A stretch of 64,000 nucleotides of DNA, from NCBI RefSeq assembly GCF_040049275.1, contig NZ_JBDZDT010000006.1:186001-250000 (forward strand). Reading direction: 5' to 3'. A model generated the notes under the pieces. The model was not told where the DNA came from. It did no database searches and saw only the letters and a list, made by a program, of their open reading frames with translations. The DNA comes from Aquabacter sp040049275 (GTDB lineage: Bacteria > Pseudomonadota > Alphaproteobacteria > Rhizobiales > Xanthobacteraceae). The position numbers and the translations under genes are program-made. Positions 16,720 through 25,838 of the stretch are shown piece after piece; positions within the stretch are counted from its first letter, which is position 1, and the number at the start of each line of letters is the position of its first letter.

Positions 16720-19563
16720 TTAAGCCAACTCTTCGAGCAGCAGGCGCGCCGTCCTTACATCCGCCTGTGACGCGGCACCGCCCGCCCTGTCGAATGCCGG
16801 CGCGAGAACGTCACGCGCGCGAAGGCGTTCATCTCGCAGCCGCTCCAGCCGGGCAAGGCTGATGGCAACCCGCAGCTCCCAGGCGCATGCGCCCTGGCTG
16901 CGGGCGAGATCCAGGGCCTTGAGGAAGGTGGCCGCCACTTCAGCATGGACCTCGTTCGTGCCCTCGGTGAGCCGCGCTTCCCCCCACCCTCGCAGCACCT
17001 CCGCCGTGCACCAGCTCACCTTTCCATCACGTGCCTCAATGAGACATTCAGAGCGCAGCAGGCGCTGATCGAAGGTCGCCATGCTTTGCATCTGGAACGG
17101 CGTCAGGTCCGCGCGCTGGAGAAGCTCGCCACGCAGGCCTGCCGCAATGTCGGGTTTTCCCGAAGCGTATTCCACGACACGGCTGTAGACCTTCGCCGAC
17201 AATTGCCAGACGTTGAAGGCAGTGCCAGAGGTCACCTTGAAGATCTCTGCCACGAGCTGCCCGGCAAATCCCAGATCTCCGCTCCAGATCGCCACAGGGC
17301 ACGCGCCGAACACCAGGAAGTAGCCCACCGCGAAAGGCTGGTCGATACGCGAGGCGCGCGCCAGCGTATCGTGTACGACCTCCAGCGCGGCGTCATAGCG
17401 GCCTTGCACCCACAGGATGCGCGCCTTGTGGGAATTGGTCGCCGTCTCATGGTCGTAGACAAAGACCCCCTCGCGCGGGATCCCCCGCTTCACCGCCGGA
17501 TGCGCAAGCGCGAGCTCCACGTGCTGGGCGGCGCGCTCCTGCTCCCCGAGCAAATGATAGCCCAGCGCGGACACCCGGTGATGCAGGGGCTCCACGACGG
17601 CGTCGGGGGCGATGCCGCGCAAATCTGCGACGGCGGCCATGGCCTCGGCCATCTTGACATAGTCGCCCTTGGTGGAATCGTTGCCGAAGATCGCCCAGAG
17701 GATCTGCAATTGGGCGGTGATGTCGCGCTCGTCCCGCGCCGCCTTCAGGGCCCGCTCAAGCGCCTCCCGCACCTCGCTCACTGGACCGAGACTATGAAAT
17801 ACGGCATGGCCCAGAGCCGTGTTGAGGCGGACGATGACCGCCGGCTCCATGTCCGGCCTCCCGGCCGCCGCCGCAAGCGCCCGCTCCAGATGGCCGCGCA
17901 ATTCGGGCACCAGCAGCAGGCGGAACCAGAAAGAGGTGGACGCGGCGGTAAGCCGAATGCCGAACCCCACATCGCCATCGGGGCCGAAGCACCGGGCGAG
18001 CGCCGCGCGGATGTCAGCCACATGCCGCCCATGGGTCTGCGACCAGCCCTCGCGCGGCGTCTCGATCAGGCTCGCATCGGTATCGCGGCACAGCGTGTAG
18101 AAATATTCGGCGTGAAGTCGCCGCGCCTCGGGCAGCTCGCCGGCCTCGTCGAGCCGGCCGGCCGCATAGAGCCGGAGGGTGTCCAGCATGCGGTAGCTGA
18201 CATCGCCCCCCTCCACGTTGAGCGCGATCAGGGACTTTTCAAACAGCCGGTCGAGCACGTCGAGGATATCGATCACGCCGCGCATGCCGGGCGGCATCAG
18301 GGCGCCGGCGGCCTGCGCGCCGAAGGCGCCGGCAAACACGGAGAGCCGGCGCCAGACCCGCTTTTCATCGTCAGGCAGGCTCTCATAGCTCCAGTCGATC
18401 ATGGCGCCGAGGGTGCGATGGCGCGGCGCTGCCGAGCGGCGGCCCTTGGTGAGCAGGCGGAACGGGTCCTCAAGGCGCTGGAGCACCTCGCGCAGGCCGA
18501 ATGTGGGGATGCGGGTCGCCGCCAGCTCCATGGCGAGCGGCAGGCCGTCGAGGCGCTGGCACAGCTCGGCGGCCATGGGGGCGAGCTCGTCCGTCAGCTC
18601 GAACGATCCGATGCAGGCACGGATGCGCTCCACCAGCAGCTCCACGGCCGGATAGCGCATGGCCTCGGCTGCAGTAATCGGAACGCCGCTCGGCGGCGCT
18701 GAGAGCGGCCCGAGCCGCTCGACCCATTCGCCCGCGCCGCGCAGCACCTCCCGGCTCGTCGCGAGCACATGCACCCCGGCCGACGCCTGGAGCACGGCCT
18801 CCGCCAATTCGGCGGCGCCGGACACAACGTGCTCGCAATTGTCCAGCACGATCAGCATGTTGCGCCCGTTCAGATGGGCCAGAAGGCTGCGGAGCGGCAG
18901 CGCGTCCGAGGTCGGCAGCCGCAGCAAGGCGGCGACGTGCGCCACAATCAGCGTGGGGTCGCTCAGCGGTCCGAGATCGGCGAACAGGATGCCGTCCCGG
19001 TATCGGCCTGCCAGCTGGTCGGCCACCGCCAGGGCAACCGCGGTCTTGCCGATGCCGCCCGCCCCCGTAATGGTCACGAAGCGCCGCTCCGGCAGCTTGG
19101 CGATGATGCGCTTGATGGTGTCGTCGCGTCCGATGAGGGGCGCAAGGGGGCTGGGCGGCGGATCGGGATAAGCGGGCGCTGCGGGGGCCTGATCCTCCGC
19201 CTCCGCACCATGGACGCGCTGGATGTCCGCGACAAAGGAATAGCCCCGCCCCGTCATGTTGACGATGAAGCGAGAGTCCGTGCGGCTGTCGCCCAGCGCA
19301 CGGCGCAGCGCCGCCACATGAACCCGCAGGTTGCTCTCCTCCACCACCGCCTGCGGCCAGAGGAGGTCGAGCAATTCCTGCTTGCCGACGATGGTGCCGG
19401 CCCGCTCCACAAGGGCGATGAGGAGATCCAGCGCCCTTCCGCCGACGCGGACGGGGATGCCGTTGCGCGTCAATGTCCGCGTCGCGGGGGTGAGCCGGAA
19501 GGCGCCGAACGCGATCACCTCGGCCGGCCCGTTTGTCGCTCGTTCCAGCATCGTCGGTCGCAT
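16720..19563 (-). CDS. winged-helix transcriptional regulator with NTPase domain
   Basis: A 947-residue regulator. Residues 15-115 are an OmpR/CadC-type winged helix DNA-binding domain (LTRNGIPVRVGGRALDLLIA, SNLRVHVAALRRALGD, TGRGYSFVA). Residues 145-420 are a STAND/AAA-like NTPase with Walker A GAGGIGKT at 167-174 and a Walker B-like LIVLDNCEH. The remaining 500 residues are helical repeat-like and probably sense a ligand or mediate assembly. Such proteins usually activate a neighbouring operon. Here the gene is divergent from the isochorismatase/chloroperoxidase/amidohydrolase operon, its most likely target. The start at 19563 is supported by the position of the winged helix. Confidence 0.9.
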   Translation of the reverse strand: MRPTMLERATNGPAEVIAFGAFRLTPATRTLTRNGIPVRVGGRALDLLIALVERAGTIVGKQELLDLLWPQAVVEESNLRVHVAALRRALGDSRTDSRFIVNMTGRGYSFVADIQRVHGAEAEDQAPAAPAYPDPPPSPLAPLIGRDDTIKRIIAKLPERRFVTITGAGGIGKTAVALAVADQLAGRYRDGILFADLGPLSDPTLIVAHVAALLRLPTSDALPLRSLLAHLNGRNMLIVLDNCEHVVSGAAELAEAVLQASAGVHVLATSREVLRGAGEWVERLGPLSAPPSGVPITAAEAMRYPAVELLVERIRACIGSFELTDELAPMAAELCQRLDGLPLAMELAATRIPTFGLREVLQRLEDPFRLLTKGRRSAAPRHRTLGAMIDWSYESLPDDEKRVWRRLSVFAGAFGAQAAGALMPPGMRGVIDILDVLDRLFEKSLIALNVEGGDVSYRMLDTLRLYAAGRLDEAGELPEARRLHAEYFYTLCRDTDASLIETPREGWSQTHGRHVADIRAALARCFGPDGDVGFGIRLTAASTSFWFRLLLVPELRGHLERALAAAAGRPDMEPAVIVRLNTALGHAVFHSLGPVSEVREALERALKAARDERDITAQLQILWAIFGNDSTKGDYVKMAEAMAAVADLRGIAPDAVVEPLHHRVSALGYHLLGEQERAAQHVELALAHPAVKRGIPREGVFVYDHETATNSHKARILWVQGRYDAALEVVHDTLARASRIDQPFAVGYFLVFGACPVAIWSGDLGFAGQLVAEIFKVTSGTAFNVWQLSAKVYSRVVEYASGKPDIAAGLRGELLQRADLTPFQMQSMATFDQRLLRSECLIEARDGKVSWCTAEVLRGWGEARLTEGTNEVHAEVAATFLKALDLARSQGACAWELRVAISLARLERLRDERLRARDVLAPAFDRAGGAASQADVRTARLLLEELA

Positions 19564-19810
19564 TCCCGATGGCGTGCCGCAATCGGCCGCCGAACGGCCG
19601 TCTCAGCTCGAGCCGCGAGTATCCCTTTGGGGCAAACCCTTGTAAAGGCGACAAAAGTTCATGGGATTCACGCCGCTTCACAATGCTTTGCACCGGCTTC
19701 CTGGCGCTAGTGAAGCGAAGCGTCCAAGCATGGCGCCGCAATCCGGGGCGGGCGCCAGCGAGACGGCCTTCGGCCAGTCCTCGAAGGGTGTAGAATGGTC
19801 ATTCGCGCCG

Positions 19811-19826
19811 TTTCGGTGAACCGAAA
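19811..19826. promoter_or_regulatory. inverted repeat before isochorismatase-like gene
   Basis: Perfect inverted repeat TTTCGGT-GA-ACCGAAA ending at the ribosome binding site GAGGAG and 16 bases before the chosen start. It could be an operator or a small hairpin in the leader. It lies in the divergent region shared with the winged-helix NTPase regulator. Confidence 0.4.
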
Positions 19827-19842
19827 AGAGGAGACGGTGAGA

Positions 19843-20496
19843 ATGATCAGCGCCACCCCCACGCCTGCCAACGGCCTGCTCAACCCCGAGAACCATCTTC
19901 TCATCCTGATCGACTTCCAGTCGCAGATGTCGTTCGCGACCAAGTCCATCGACGCCGTCACCCTACGCAACAATGCGGCGCTGATCTCCCATGCGGCGGC
20001 GGGCTTCGATGTTCCGGTCATCCTCACCACGGTGGCCGAGAAAAGCTTCTCCGGCCCCATGTTCGGCGAGATCACCGAAGCTTTCCCGGGCCAGAAGATG
20101 CTGGACCGCACCTCCATGAACACCTGGGAGGACGCCGCCGTCATCGCGAAGGTGAACGAGATCGGCAAGACCCGCATCGTGCTGGCCGGCCTGTGGACCG
20201 GCGTGTGCATCGTTGGGCCGGCTTTGTCCGCCATGGAGCAGGGCTTCGAGGTCTATGTGATCGCGGATGCCTGCGGCGACGTCTCGGACGAGGCCCATGA
20301 GCGCGCCATGGACCGCATGGTCCAGGCCGGCGCCCGCCCCATGACCTCGCTTCAGTACCTGCTGGAACTCCAGCGCGACTGGGCCCGCACCGAGACCTAC
20401 GACATGACCACCGGCATCGCGAAGAAATTCGGCGGTGCCTACGGCCTCGGCATCATCTACGCCAAGACCATGTTCGGCGCTTCCGAAGGTCATTGA
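19843..20496 (+). CDS. isochorismatase-family cysteine hydrolase (YcaC-like)
   Basis: A 217-residue cysteine hydrolase. The family triad is visible: Asp24 (LILIDFQ), a Lys near residue 85 (GQKMLDRTSMN) and nucleophile Cys122 (GLWTGVCIVGPAL). The pattern is closest to YcaC-type hydrolases, whose physiological substrates are unknown, rather than true isochorismatases. The ATG at 19843 is preferred over an in-frame GTG at 19837 and a GTG-like extension at 19795, because GAGGAG lies about 10 bases upstream. It is the first gene of a six-gene co-directional run ending at 25829. Confidence 0.9.
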   Translation: MISATPTPANGLLNPENHLLILIDFQSQMSFATKSIDAVTLRNNAALISHAAAGFDVPVILTTVAEKSFSGPMFGEITEAFPGQKMLDRTSMNTWEDAAVIAKVNEIGKTRIVLAGLWTGVCIVGPALSAMEQGFEVYVIADACGDVSDEAHERAMDRMVQAGARPMTSLQYLLELQRDWARTETYDMTTGIAKKFGGAYGLGIIYAKTMFGASEGH

Positions 20497-20603
20497 GAGG
20501 ACGCAAGCGGCGTCCATCTTCAAGTTGTGGGCCTGCATAAGCAGCCCGCACGGACAGGCCGCCTGCGGCAGCCTCCACCGCAAAAGCGAAGGAATAGATC
20601 GCC

Positions 20604-21440
20604 ATGCCCACCATCACCACCACGGACGGCGTCGAGATTTTCTTCAAGGATTGGGGCCCGAAGGACGCACAGCCCATCGTGTTCCACCACGGCTGGCCGC
20701 TCAGCTCTGATGACTGGGACGCCCAGATGCTGTTCTTCGTCCAGAAGGGCTTCCGCGTCGTCGCCCATGACCGGCGCGGCCATGGGCTCTCCAGCCAGGT
20801 GGGCGACGGGCACGACATGGATCACTACGCCGCCGACGCTTCGGCCGTGTTCGAGCATCTCGATCTGCGCAACGCGGTCCATATCGGCCATTCCACCGGT
20901 GGCGGCCAGGTCGCCCGCTATGTCGCCAAGTTCGGTGAACCCCAGGGCCGGGTCGCCAAGGCGGTGCTTGTCAGCGCCGTGCCGCCGATCATGGTAAAGT
21001 CGGACAAGAACCCCGGCGGCCTGCCCATCGAGGTGTTCGACGGCTTCCGGGCCGCGCTCGCCGCCAACCGCGCGCAGTTCTATATCGACGTTGCCTCGGG
21101 ACCGTTCTACGGCTTCAACAGGCCCGGCGCGAAGGTCTCGCAGGGCGTGATCGACAATTGGTGGCGCCAGGGCATGGTCGGTGGCGCCAAGGCGCACTAT
21201 GACGGCATCAAAGCCTTCTCCGAGACCGACCAGACCGAGGATCTGAAGGCGATCACGGTGCCGACCCTCGTCATGCACGGCGACGACGACCAGATCGTGC
21301 CGATCGACGATTCCAGCCGCCTGTCCGTCAAGCTGCTGAAGAACGGCACGCTGAAAGTCTATCCGGGATACCCGCACGGCATGCTTACCACCCATGCCGA
21401 GATCCTCAACCCGGACCTGCTCGCCTTCATCAAGGGCTGA
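20604..21440 (+). CDS. alpha/beta hydrolase, non-haem chloroperoxidase type
   Basis: A 278-residue alpha/beta hydrolase with nucleophile Ser97 in GHSTGG, catalytic Asp near residue 228 (MHGDDDQIVP) and His258 (YPHGMLTTH). The oxyanion segment FHHGWPLSSDDWD and the HDRRGHG turn are typical of cofactor-free chloroperoxidases, which act in vivo as esterases or perhydrolases. No signal peptide is visible, so it is likely cytoplasmic. It sits 107 bases after the isochorismatase-like gene in the same direction. Confidence 0.93.
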   Translation: MPTITTTDGVEIFFKDWGPKDAQPIVFHHGWPLSSDDWDAQMLFFVQKGFRVVAHDRRGHGLSSQVGDGHDMDHYAADASAVFEHLDLRNAVHIGHSTGGGQVARYVAKFGEPQGRVAKAVLVSAVPPIMVKSDKNPGGLPIEVFDGFRAALAANRAQFYIDVASGPFYGFNRPGAKVSQGVIDNWWRQGMVGGAKAHYDGIKAFSETDQTEDLKAITVPTLVMHGDDDQIVPIDDSSRLSVKLLKNGTLKVYPGYPHGMLTTHAEILNPDLLAFIKG

Positions 21441-21487
21441 CGGAACGGCGCGCCGGCTCCGTGCCGGCGCGCCCCCAGGAGGGTCCC

Positions 21488-21760
21488 ATGAAGCTCTATC
21501 TCGTGTCGCTGGGGGCCGGGCTGCTGGTGGGGATCATCTACAGCCTGCTGAACGTGCGCTCGCCGGCCCCGCCGGTGGTCGCCCTCATCGGCCTGTTCGG
21601 CATCCTCGTGGGGGAGCAGGCCGTTCCGGTGGCCCGGCTTCTGCTGCAGGGCGCGAGCCTGCGCACCGCCATCGGCCTTGCGGACTGCCGCGAGCACATC
21701 CTTGGCCAACTGCCCGGCCAGCCGGGCGAAAAGATCCCGGGCGAGCACCCGCCCGGCTGA
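21488..21760 (+). CDS. XapX domain small membrane protein
   Basis: A 90-residue inner-membrane protein with two hydrophobic segments in the first 50 residues (YLVSLGAGLLVGIIYSLLNV, PVVALIGLFGILVGEQAVPV), the hallmark of the XapX domain family of unknown function. A Gly/Pro-rich tail follows. The ATG at 21488 has CCAGGAGGGTCCC upstream. XapX genes often sit beside hydrolases and DoxX genes in clusters like this one. Confidence 0.9.
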   Translation: MKLYLVSLGAGLLVGIIYSLLNVRSPAPPVVALIGLFGILVGEQAVPVARLLLQGASLRTAIGLADCREHILGQLPGQPGEKIPGEHPPG

Positions 21761-21804
21761 TCCCGACGCAGATCACGCATTCACGCGCGCCGCAGGAGGA
21801 CAGC

Positions 21805-23757
21805 ATGCCGAACCGTCGCGATGTCATTGTCGGCCTTGGCGCATTCGCCGCCACCGGGGCCGGGCTCTCCGATACAGGGGCTCAGACCATGAACCAGCCT
21901 GCCGATCTCATCCTTTACAACGGCAAGGTCACGACGCTGGACCGGTCCAACCCGCAAAGCGAGGCGGTGGCGATGCGCGACGGGCGCATCCTCCTCGCCG
22001 GCACCAATGCCGAGGCCATGGCGCTCGCCGGGCCGGACACGAAGAAGGTGGATGCCGGCGGGCGCCGGGTCATCCCCGGCCTCATCGACAGCCACATGCA
22101 CATCATCCGCGGCGGTCTCAATTATAATATGGAGCTGCGCTGGGACGGCGTGCGCTCGCTCTCCGATGCCATGGCGATGCTGAAGGCGCAGGTGGCCCGC
22201 ACCCCCGCCCCGCAATGGGTGCGCGTGGTGGGCGGCTTCACCGAGTTGCAGTTCGCCGAGAAGCGCCTGCCGACCATCGAGGAGCTGAACGCCGTCGCCC
22301 CGGACACGCCGGTCTTCATCCTGCACCTCTATGACCGCGCGCTGCTGAACGGCGCCGCGCTCCGGGCGGTGGGCTACACCAAGGATACCCCGAACCCGCC
22401 CGGCGGTGAGATCGTGCGCGATGCCGCCGGCAATCCCACCGGCCTGCTGCTGGCCAAGCCCAACGCCACCGTCCTCTATGCGACGCTGGCAAAGGGGCCG
22501 AAGCTGCCGCCGGAATACCAGAAGAACTCCACCCGCCATTTCATGCGCGAGGTGAACCGGCTCGGCGTCACCAGCATCATCGATGCCGGCGGGGGCTTCC
22601 AGAACTATCCCGAGGACTATTCGATCATCGAGGAGCTGCATCGGGACGGCGAGCTCACCGTGCGCGTCGCCTACAACCTCTTCACCCAGAAGCCGAAGCA
22701 GGAACTGGCCGATTTCACCTCATGGTCGAAGCAGGTGAAGCCGGGACAGGGCGACGACCTCTACCGCAACAATGGCGCCGGCGAGATGCTGGTCTACAGC
22801 GCCGCCGACTTCGAGGATTTCCGCGTCGAGCGCCCCGACATGCCGCCCAGCATGGAGGGCGACCTTGAGCCGGTGATCCGCCTTCTGGCGGAGAACCGCT
22901 GGCCCTGGCGCCTGCACGCCACCTATAACGAGACCATCACCCGCGCCCTCGACGTGTTCGAGAAGGTGAACCAGGACATCCCGCTGAAGGGCCTCAACTG
23001 GTTCTTCGACCATGCGGAGACCATCACCGACCGCAATATCGAGCGCATCGCCGCGCTCGGCGGCGGCATCGCCGTGCAGCACCGCATGATGTTCCAGGGC
23101 GAATATTTCGCCGAGCGCTACGGCGCCAAGGCGGCGGAGCGCTCGCCGCCGGTACGCCGCATGCTGGAGATGGGCGTGCCCGTGGGCGCCGGCACCGATG
23201 CGACCCGCGTCGCCTCCTACAATCCCTGGGTCTCGCTCTCCTGGCTGGTCACCGGCCAGACCCTGGGCGGCATGACCATCTATCCCCCCTCCAACCGGCT
23301 GGACCGCGAGACCGCGCTCCGGCTCTGGACCGAGGCCAACACCTGGTTCTCCACCGAGCCGGGCAAGAAGGGGCAGGTGAAGGCCGGGCAGCTCGCCGAC
23401 CTCGTGGTGCTCTCGGACGATTATTTCTCCGTGCCGGACGGCGCGATCCAGGACATCACCTCGGTGCTGACCCTCCTCGGCGGCAAGCCGGTTCATGGCG
23501 AAGGCGACTTCAAGCCCCTCGCCCCCGACCTGCCGCCCGCCATGCCCGACTGGTCGCCGGTGCGCACCTTCGGCGGCTACCAGAAGCGGGCCGCGGCGAA
23601 GGACGGGCGCGCTTACGCGTTCGCCGCCGCCTGCGGCTGCGCCAGTTCCTGCTCGGTGCACGGCCACGCCCATGCGCAGGCCCTTGCCGCCAGCACCCCC
23701 GCCGCCGACGACCGCTCCTTCTGGGGCGCCTTCGGCTGCTCCTGCTGGGCGTTCTGA
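21805..23757 (+). CDS. YtcJ-like amidohydrolase with Cys-rich C-terminal tail
   Basis: A 650-residue amidohydrolase-superfamily enzyme. The ATG at 21805 follows AGGAGGA at ideal distance. The N-terminus NRRDVIVGLGAFAATG resembles a twin-arginine signal without a strong cleavage site. The metal-binding HxH lies in PGLIDSHMHIIRGG near residue 97. Later features are WFFDHAETI, AVQHRMMFQ, and GAGTDATRVASYNPW for the conserved Asp. The YtcJ-like group is poorly characterised. The last 50 residues depart from the fold and contain CGCASSC, a His run (VHGHAHA) and CSC near the end, which could bind metal. It is followed with a 1-base overlap by a DoxX gene. Confidence 0.9.
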   Translation: MPNRRDVIVGLGAFAATGAGLSDTGAQTMNQPADLILYNGKVTTLDRSNPQSEAVAMRDGRILLAGTNAEAMALAGPDTKKVDAGGRRVIPGLIDSHMHIIRGGLNYNMELRWDGVRSLSDAMAMLKAQVARTPAPQWVRVVGGFTELQFAEKRLPTIEELNAVAPDTPVFILHLYDRALLNGAALRAVGYTKDTPNPPGGEIVRDAAGNPTGLLLAKPNATVLYATLAKGPKLPPEYQKNSTRHFMREVNRLGVTSIIDAGGGFQNYPEDYSIIEELHRDGELTVRVAYNLFTQKPKQELADFTSWSKQVKPGQGDDLYRNNGAGEMLVYSAADFEDFRVERPDMPPSMEGDLEPVIRLLAENRWPWRLHATYNETITRALDVFEKVNQDIPLKGLNWFFDHAETITDRNIERIAALGGGIAVQHRMMFQGEYFAERYGAKAAERSPPVRRMLEMGVPVGAGTDATRVASYNPWVSLSWLVTGQTLGGMTIYPPSNRLDRETALRLWTEANTWFSTEPGKKGQVKAGQLADLVVLSDDYFSVPDGAIQDITSVLTLLGGKPVHGEGDFKPLAPDLPPAMPDWSPVRTFGGYQKRAAAKDGRAYAFAAACGCASSCSVHGHAHAQALAASTPAADDRSFWGAFGCSCWAF

Positions 23758-24185
23758 TGATGGCGGGCGCCATCGCAAGGCTCGAGGACCTCGTGCGGCA
23801 GGTCCTCGCTCTGCCCGCTTTGCGGTGGCTCGCGCTCCTCGGCCTGTGCTCGGCCTATATCCAGGGCGGGCTCAACAAGGCGCTGGATTTCCAGGGCGCG
23901 CTGGCGGAGATGGCCCATTTCGGCCTCTCCCCCGCCGGCCCCATGGCGGTGGCCACCATCGCGCTGGAGCTGGGGGCGTCCGCCCTCATCCTCACCGGGA
24001 TCTTCCGCTGGGCCGGCGCCCTGTCGCTCGCCGGCTTCACCCTCATGGCCACCTTCATCGCCAATCGCTTCTGGGAGATGGTGCCGCCCGAGCGGTTCTT
24101 CGCGGCCAATTCCTTCTTCGAGCATCTCGGCCTGGTGGGCGCCTTCATCCTGGTGGCCTGGCATGACCTCACATACCGGAACTGA
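23757..24185 (+). CDS. DoxX family membrane protein
   Basis: A 142-residue protein with four predicted membrane segments (LRWLALLGLCSAYIQGGLNKAL, MAVATIALELGASALILTGI, ALSLAGFTLMATFIANRFW, LGLVGAFILVAWHDL), as in DoxX/DoxD proteins. These are linked in some organisms to thiosulfate or disulfide redox chemistry, but mostly have no known function. The ATG overlaps the amidohydrolase stop by one base (TGATG), so the two are translationally coupled. Confidence 0.9.
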   Translation: MMAGAIARLEDLVRQVLALPALRWLALLGLCSAYIQGGLNKALDFQGALAEMAHFGLSPAGPMAVATIALELGASALILTGIFRWAGALSLAGFTLMATFIANRFWEMVPPERFFAANSFFEHLGLVGAFILVAWHDLTYRN

Positions 24186-24200
24186 GCAGAGGCGTCCGGC

Positions 24201-25829
24201 ATGACCCAGACACAGGACGCCAAGGCCCCCTCTCCGGCCCCGCCGCCGGCGGGCGGCAGCTTCGCCCCACTCCATCGCCCGGTCTTCGCCGTGCTCTGGG
24301 TGGCGACGGTGCTCGGCAATACCGGCAGCTTCATGCGCGACGTGGCCAGCTCCTGGCTGGTCACCGACCTCTCCGCCTCGCCCGCCGCGGTGGCGGCCAT
24401 CCAGGCGGCGGGGAGCCTGCCCATCTTCCTCCTCGCCATCCCGGCGGGCGTTCTCTCTGACATCCTCGACCGGCGCCGCTTCCTCATCTTTGTGCAACTG
24501 TTCCTGGCGGCGGTCAGCGTGGCGCTGATGGTGCTCTCCGCCTCGGGCCTCATCACGGTCTCAGCGCTCATCGCCCTGACATTCGCGGGTGGCGTGGGCG
24601 CGGCGCTCATGGGACCGACATGGCAGTCCATCGTGCCCGAGCTGGTGCCCAAGCACGAGCTGAAGAACGCGGTCGCCCTCAATTCGCTGGGCATCAACAT
24701 CGCCCGCTCCATCGGCCCGGCCGCGGGCGGCCTCCTGATCGCCGCCTTCGGCGCGGCGATCACCTACGGCATCGACGTGGCGAGCTATGCGGTGGTGATC
24801 GCGGCGCTCCTGTGGTGGCGCCGGCCGGCGGATGCGGACGATGCGCTCTCCGAGCATTTCTTCGGCGCCTTCCGGGCCGGGCTGCGCTATGCCCGCGCCA
24901 GCCGCGAACTGCACGTGGTGTTGCTGCGCGCCGCCATCTTCTTCGCCTTCGCCTCGGCGCCCTGGGCACTGCTGCCGCTGGTGGCGCGCGACCTCCTTGG
25001 GGGCGGTGCCGCCTTCTACGGCCTCCTGCTCGGCTGCGTCGGCGCGGGTGCCATTGCGGGTGCCCTCCTCCTGCCGCGCCTCAGGGCACGGCTCGGGACC
25101 GACGGGCTGATGCTGACGGCGGCAATCGTGACGGCGGGCGCCGTCGCGCTCCTCGCGCTCGCCCCGCCGCAGGGCGCCGCCATCCCCATCCTCTTCGCCA
25201 TGGGCATGGCCTGGATCATCGCGCTCACGACGCTGAACGCCACCGCCCAGTCCATCCTGCCCAATTGGGTGCGCGGGCGAGCGCTCGCCATCTATCTCAC
25301 CGTGTTCAACGGCGCCATGGCGGCCGGCAGCCTCGGCTGGGGCCTGGTGGCCCAGGAGATCGGCCTCGCCGCGACGCTGGCGGCCTCCGGCGCCGGCCTC
25401 GTTTTGTCCGGCCTCCTGCTCCATCGCATCAAGCTGCCGGTGGGCGAAGCGGACCTCGCCCCTTCCAATCACTGGCCCGAGCCGCTGACGGCGGAGCCGG
25501 TGGACAATGACCGGGGTCCGGTGCTGATCCTCATCGAATACGAGATCGACCCGGCCGACCGCGCGGCCTTCCTTGCCACGCTCGGCCGCCTCTCCTTCGC
25601 GCGACGGCGCGATGGCGCCTATGGCTGGGGCGTCACCGAGGACGCTGCCGACCCCAGGCGCATCGTCGAATGGTTCATGGTGGAATCCTGGGCCGAGCAC
25701 TTGCGCCAGCACCGCCGCGTGTCCCATGCGGATGCCGACCTCCAGCATGAGCTGGTCCACTTCCACAGCGGTGAGGAACCTCCCCTGGTCCGCCACTACC
25801 TTGCCCTGGAGGCGAGACCGAAGGCGTGA
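24201..25829 (+). CDS. MFS exporter (MFS_3/EntS type) with soluble C-terminal domain
   Basis: A 542-residue transporter. About residues 25-415 form a 12-helix major facilitator domain of the MFS_3/DHA3 group (RDVASSWLVTDLSASPAAVAA, SDILDRRRFLIFVQLFLAAVS, NIARSIGPAAGGLLIAAFGA). The last 110 residues are soluble and resemble an antibiotic-monooxygenase-like ferredoxin fold (VLILIEYEIDPADRAAFLAT, RIVEWFMVESWAEHLRQH), a known appendage of this subgroup. It probably exports a small hydrophobic compound. It ends the operon begun at 19843, so the substrate is likely a substrate or product of the cluster's hydrolases. Confidence 0.9.
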   Translation: MTQTQDAKAPSPAPPPAGGSFAPLHRPVFAVLWVATVLGNTGSFMRDVASSWLVTDLSASPAAVAAIQAAGSLPIFLLAIPAGVLSDILDRRRFLIFVQLFLAAVSVALMVLSASGLITVSALIALTFAGGVGAALMGPTWQSIVPELVPKHELKNAVALNSLGINIARSIGPAAGGLLIAAFGAAITYGIDVASYAVVIAALLWWRRPADADDALSEHFFGAFRAGLRYARASRELHVVLLRAAIFFAFASAPWALLPLVARDLLGGGAAFYGLLLGCVGAGAIAGALLLPRLRARLGTDGLMLTAAIVTAGAVALLALAPPQGAAIPILFAMGMAWIIALTTLNATAQSILPNWVRGRALAIYLTVFNGAMAAGSLGWGLVAQEIGLAATLAASGAGLVLSGLLLHRIKLPVGEADLAPSNHWPEPLTAEPVDNDRGPVLILIEYEIDPADRAAFLATLGRLSFARRRDGAYGWGVTEDAADPRRIVEWFMVESWAEHLRQHRRVSHADADLQHELVHFHSGEEPPLVRHYLALEARPKA

Positions 25830-25838
25830 TGGGGAGAC

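Noticed and set aside
16451..16723. Plus-strand frame between the DUF6481 gene and the NTPase regulator gene
   Set aside because: It overlaps probable promoter sequence, has Arg/Pro/Ser-rich composition and lacks a ribosome binding site. The last 18 codons after ATG 16667 are too short to support.
16945..18702. 585-codon plus-strand frame opposite the winged-helix NTPase regulator
   Set aside because: Antisense shadow of a gene with clear domains; no ribosome binding site and low-complexity composition.
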